From: CG2-30-40-21 sp043806395
GTDB lineage: Bacteria; UBA9089; CG2-30-40-21
DNA length: 8,279 nucleotides
Assembly (NCBI GenBank): GCA_043806395.1
Contig: JAZDHC010000041.1
Coordinates: forward strand, 1-8,279
Direction: 5' to 3'
The position numbers and the translations under genes were made by a program. Below the pieces are notes generated by a model. That model made no database searches. It saw only the letters and a program-made list of their open reading frames with translations, and had not been told where the DNA came from. Below, piece after piece: positions 7,169-8,279 of this stretch; within the stretch, counting starts at the first letter, position 1; the number at the start of each line of letters is the position of its first letter.

Positions 7169-8005
7169 ATGCATAATCATAATATTAAGAAATTTTTGGA
7201 TTTTGAAGCACACTTGGACGAGGCTACGGTTGCCTTGCTTGGGGCACCACTTGAATATAGTGTTCCAAGAACAGGTCTGGCTGATGGTCCACAGAACATT
7301 AGACACATGTCCCATCTCTTAGAAAGCTATAGCCCCAGGTTGGACCGTAGCTTACAAGAAATGAAATTGTGTGATCTGGGAGGGGTAACCTTTGGTCGGG
7401 ACATTATTGAATCCCTGAGGCTTATTACAGAAGAGATAGAAGCCATTAACAACAAAAAGGTAGTGGTTATTGGCGGCGAACATACTGTTACAGTGGGTGT
7501 TGTTGAGGGATTAAAGGAAAAATATCCTGAAATGGTTATTATCCAGATGGATGCCCATGCAGACCTGAGGGATGAATATGAGGATAAAAAATACTCTCAT
7601 GCCTGCGTAATGCGCCGTTGTTTGGAAATAGTTGGACCAGAAAGGATTTATCAATTGGGAGTAAGATCCGGGGAAAAGGAAGAGTTTGAACTTGGCAGGC
7701 AGCAGTGCCATCTCTCTTCTCAGCTAATGCTTGATGAGGTTACCCTGAAAAAACTGCAAGGGATACCGATTTATTTAACCATTGATATTGATGTCCTTGA
7801 TCCAGCCTATGCACCCGGGGTAAGTGTTCCTGAAGCCTGTGGGGTTTCTCCGCATGAGTTATTTGAGGCTATCTATTCTTTAAGTGGATTGAATATTATT
7901 GGCTTTGATGTGGTTGAAGTTCTTCCATCTCATGACTCGGGGCAGATTACAGCGGCTATTGCAGCTAAAATTATCAGAGAGGCAATTTTGACATTCTGGG
8001 GGTAG
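7169..8005 (+). CDS. speB: Agmatinase (agmatine ureohydrolase)
   Basis: This is a cytoplasmic manganese enzyme of the arginase family that splits agmatine into putrescine and urea. At 278 residues it has near-usual length. The metal-binding residues are all present: H105 in GGEHT, D128, H130 and D132 in DAHADLRD, and D206 and D208 in TIDIDVLDPAYAPG. The downstream motif reads GVSVPEACG (217-225) where PEPGG is common, and E250 lies in FDVVEVLPSHD near the C-terminus. Family members with this layout include agmatinase, arginase, formiminoglutamase and guanidinobutyrase. The adjacent arginine decarboxylase, which makes agmatine, favours agmatinase. AGGAG (7157-7161) lies 7 nt before the ATG. 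A second ATG at 7164 is in another frame. The 103-nt gap to the decarboxylase holds two repeats and no obvious promoter, so co-transcription is likely. Confidence 0.93.
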   Translation: MHNHNIKKFLDFEAHLDEATVALLGAPLEYSVPRTGLADGPQNIRHMSHLLESYSPRLDRSLQEMKLCDLGGVTFGRDIIESLRLITEEIEAINNKKVVVIGGEHTVTVGVVEGLKEKYPEMVIIQMDAHADLRDEYEDKKYSHACVMRRCLEIVGPERIYQLGVRSGEKEEFELGRQQCHLSSQLMLDEVTLKKLQGIPIYLTIDIDVLDPAYAPGVSVPEACGVSPHELFEAIYSLSGLNIIGFDVVEVLPSHDSGQITAAIAAKIIREAILTFWG

Positions 8006-8013
8006 AAGACTCT

Positions 8014-8040
8014 CGCAAAGACGCAAAGGACGCAAAGAAG
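8014..8040 (+). repeat. CGCAAAGA tandem repeat after speB
   Basis: Three units, CGCAAAGA (8014-8021), CGCAAAGGA (8022-8030) and CGCAAAGA (8031-8038), follow the speB stop by 8 nt. They share the pattern CRCNRAGR with the other 8-nt-period repeats at 8078-8128 and 8178-8259, so they appear to be a diverged branch of that family. No opposite arm is present, so this block cannot form the long hairpin alone. Confidence 0.7.
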
Positions 8041-8045
8041 ACAAG

Positions 8046-8128
8046 AAGTAACTACTCAGATAGGGGAAAGAAATCACCGCAGAGGCACAGAGGCACGGAG
8101 AAGAGCCTATCCACAGAGGTCGCAGATG
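8046..8128 (+). repeat. Diverged copy of the composite end element
   Basis: The block opens with AAGTAACTACTCAGATA, which resembles AAGTAACTGCTCAATAT at the start of the right inverted repeat (8139-8155). Each is followed by a GGGGAAAG or GTGGAAAG stretch and then 8-nt units. Here the units are CGCAGAGG (8078-8085), CACAGAGG (8086-8093) and CACGGAGA (8094-8101), with two more at 8112-8128. The shared order suggests an old, decayed copy of the same composite element. Similarity in the first 17 nt is short and was judged by eye. Confidence 0.5.
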
Positions 8129-8139
8129 TTCTAATAAAA

Positions 8140-8178
8140 GTAACTGCTCAATATCTTGTGGAAAGTGGAAAGGATTAG
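8140..8178 (+). pseudogene. 3'-end fragment of a second ATPase/nuclease-like gene
   Basis: The 39 nt read VTAQYLVESGKD and TAG, identical to the C-terminus of the gene ending at 100. The sequence upstream (8101-8139) shows no trace of the rest of that gene: it lacks the preceding RFDWEM codons and has a TAA at 8131-8133 region in place of coding sequence. It is therefore a detached gene end. The alternative is that these codons belong to the repeat itself and were captured by the complete gene. Confidence 0.45.
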
Positions 8179-8259
8179 CCACAAAGGCACAAAGGCACGA
8201 AGGAATACACAAAGGAAGATATTCTTAGTGTTTTCTTAGTGTCTTGGTGTCTTAGTGGC
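8178..8259 (+). repeat. Imperfect hairpin of 8-nt-period repeat (CACNAAGR), right copy
   Basis: The 5' arm holds CACAAAGG, CACAAAGG, CACGAAGG and CACAAAGG. The 3' arm is the reverse complement of CACTAAGA, CACCAAGA, CACTAAGA and CACTAAGA. The base GCCAC (8178-8182) pairs with GTGGC (8255-8259), and the arms stay in register except for about one bulged base. No run of T follows. It is identical to 19-100 inverted. Confidence 0.8.
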
Positions 8260-8279
8260 AAATCTCTATCTTACACATT

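Larger units (their letters stand above)
8140..8277. repeat. Right copy of 138-bp inverted repeat bounding the window
   Basis: This is the exact reverse complement of 1-138. It carries the last 12 codons and stop of the ATPase/nuclease-like gene, then the 82-nt hairpin and an 18-nt tail. Two further bases (8278-8279) end the window. The perfect identity means either a recent duplication, gene conversion, or the same multi-copy repeat reached at both ends of an assembled contig. Confidence 0.95.

Noticed and set aside
6992..7315. Minus-strand open frame of 107 codons spanning the pdaD-speB gap
   Set aside because: It overlaps the ends of two well-supported plus-strand genes and translates the intergenic repeats. 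No ribosome binding site or recognisable domain is present.
8014..8128. A CRISPR array from the repeated CGCAAAG and CRCAGAGG units
   Set aside because: The units are 8 nt, directly adjacent and degenerate. There are no spacers of regular length and no cas genes.
7880..8212. Minus-strand open frame of 110 codons across the 3' end of speB and the terminal repeats
   Set aside because: Its segments such as CLCAFVANPF, PCLCASAV and LRPLRLCESLL are only the conceptual translation of the 8-nt repeats, and the rest overlaps speB. Such frames often enter databases as hypothetical proteins but have no support here.
1..8277. A composite transposon or integron-like unit with 138-bp terminal inverted repeats
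   Set aside because: There is no transposase or integrase, no target-site duplication can be assessed at the window edge, and the cargo is era and smc, which are core chromosomal genes.

Overview
The window looks like chromosomal DNA from an uncultivated, A+T-rich bacterium (about 40% G+C by eye). A bacterial Era GTPase and a full-length bacterial-type SMC rule out an archaeon. A pyruvoyl-type arginine decarboxylase and many short palindromic or purine-rich intergenic repeats are typical of environmental candidate-phylum genomes. I cannot name a phylum from the sequence alone.

Layout. Left end: a 138-bp sequence that recurs, perfectly inverted, at the right end. It holds an 82-nt imperfect hairpin built on an 8-nt period plus the last 13 codons of the first gene. 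Minus strand: an AAA-ATPase-like/PD-(D/E)XK nuclease-like gene (100-1668, probably TTG start) lies 45 nt downstream of era (1714-2604). Plus strand: smc (2865-6431) diverges from era. Each of the two has a near-consensus sigma-70 promoter (TTGACA, 17 nt, TATACT or TATGAT) in the 260 bp between start codons. Then come a pyruvoyl-dependent arginine decarboxylase (6604-7065) and agmatinase speB (7169-8005). Right end (8006-8279): no gene, only several stacked copies of 8-nt-period repeats and the inverted copy of the left end.

Function. Era (30S ribosome maturation) and SMC (chromosome organisation) are core genes. The decarboxylase and agmatinase form a two-step route from arginine through agmatine to putrescine and urea. 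The ATPase/nuclease-like gene belongs to a poorly understood, often multi-copy family. Its last codons lie inside the repeat that bounds the window.

Most unusual points. (1) A 30-nt palindromic element found between the decarboxylase and speB also sits inside the smc reading frame, in the hinge domain, is translated in frame, and keeps its stem by a compensatory base change. (2) The 8-nt-period repeats fold into a hairpin whose mismatches recur once per period. (3) Four of the five stop codons are followed within a few bases by a repeat. (4) The window is bounded by one repeat in opposite orientations, which may be a contig-end effect or a real inverted repeat. I saw no convincing new multi-gene system; the novelty lies in the repeats.
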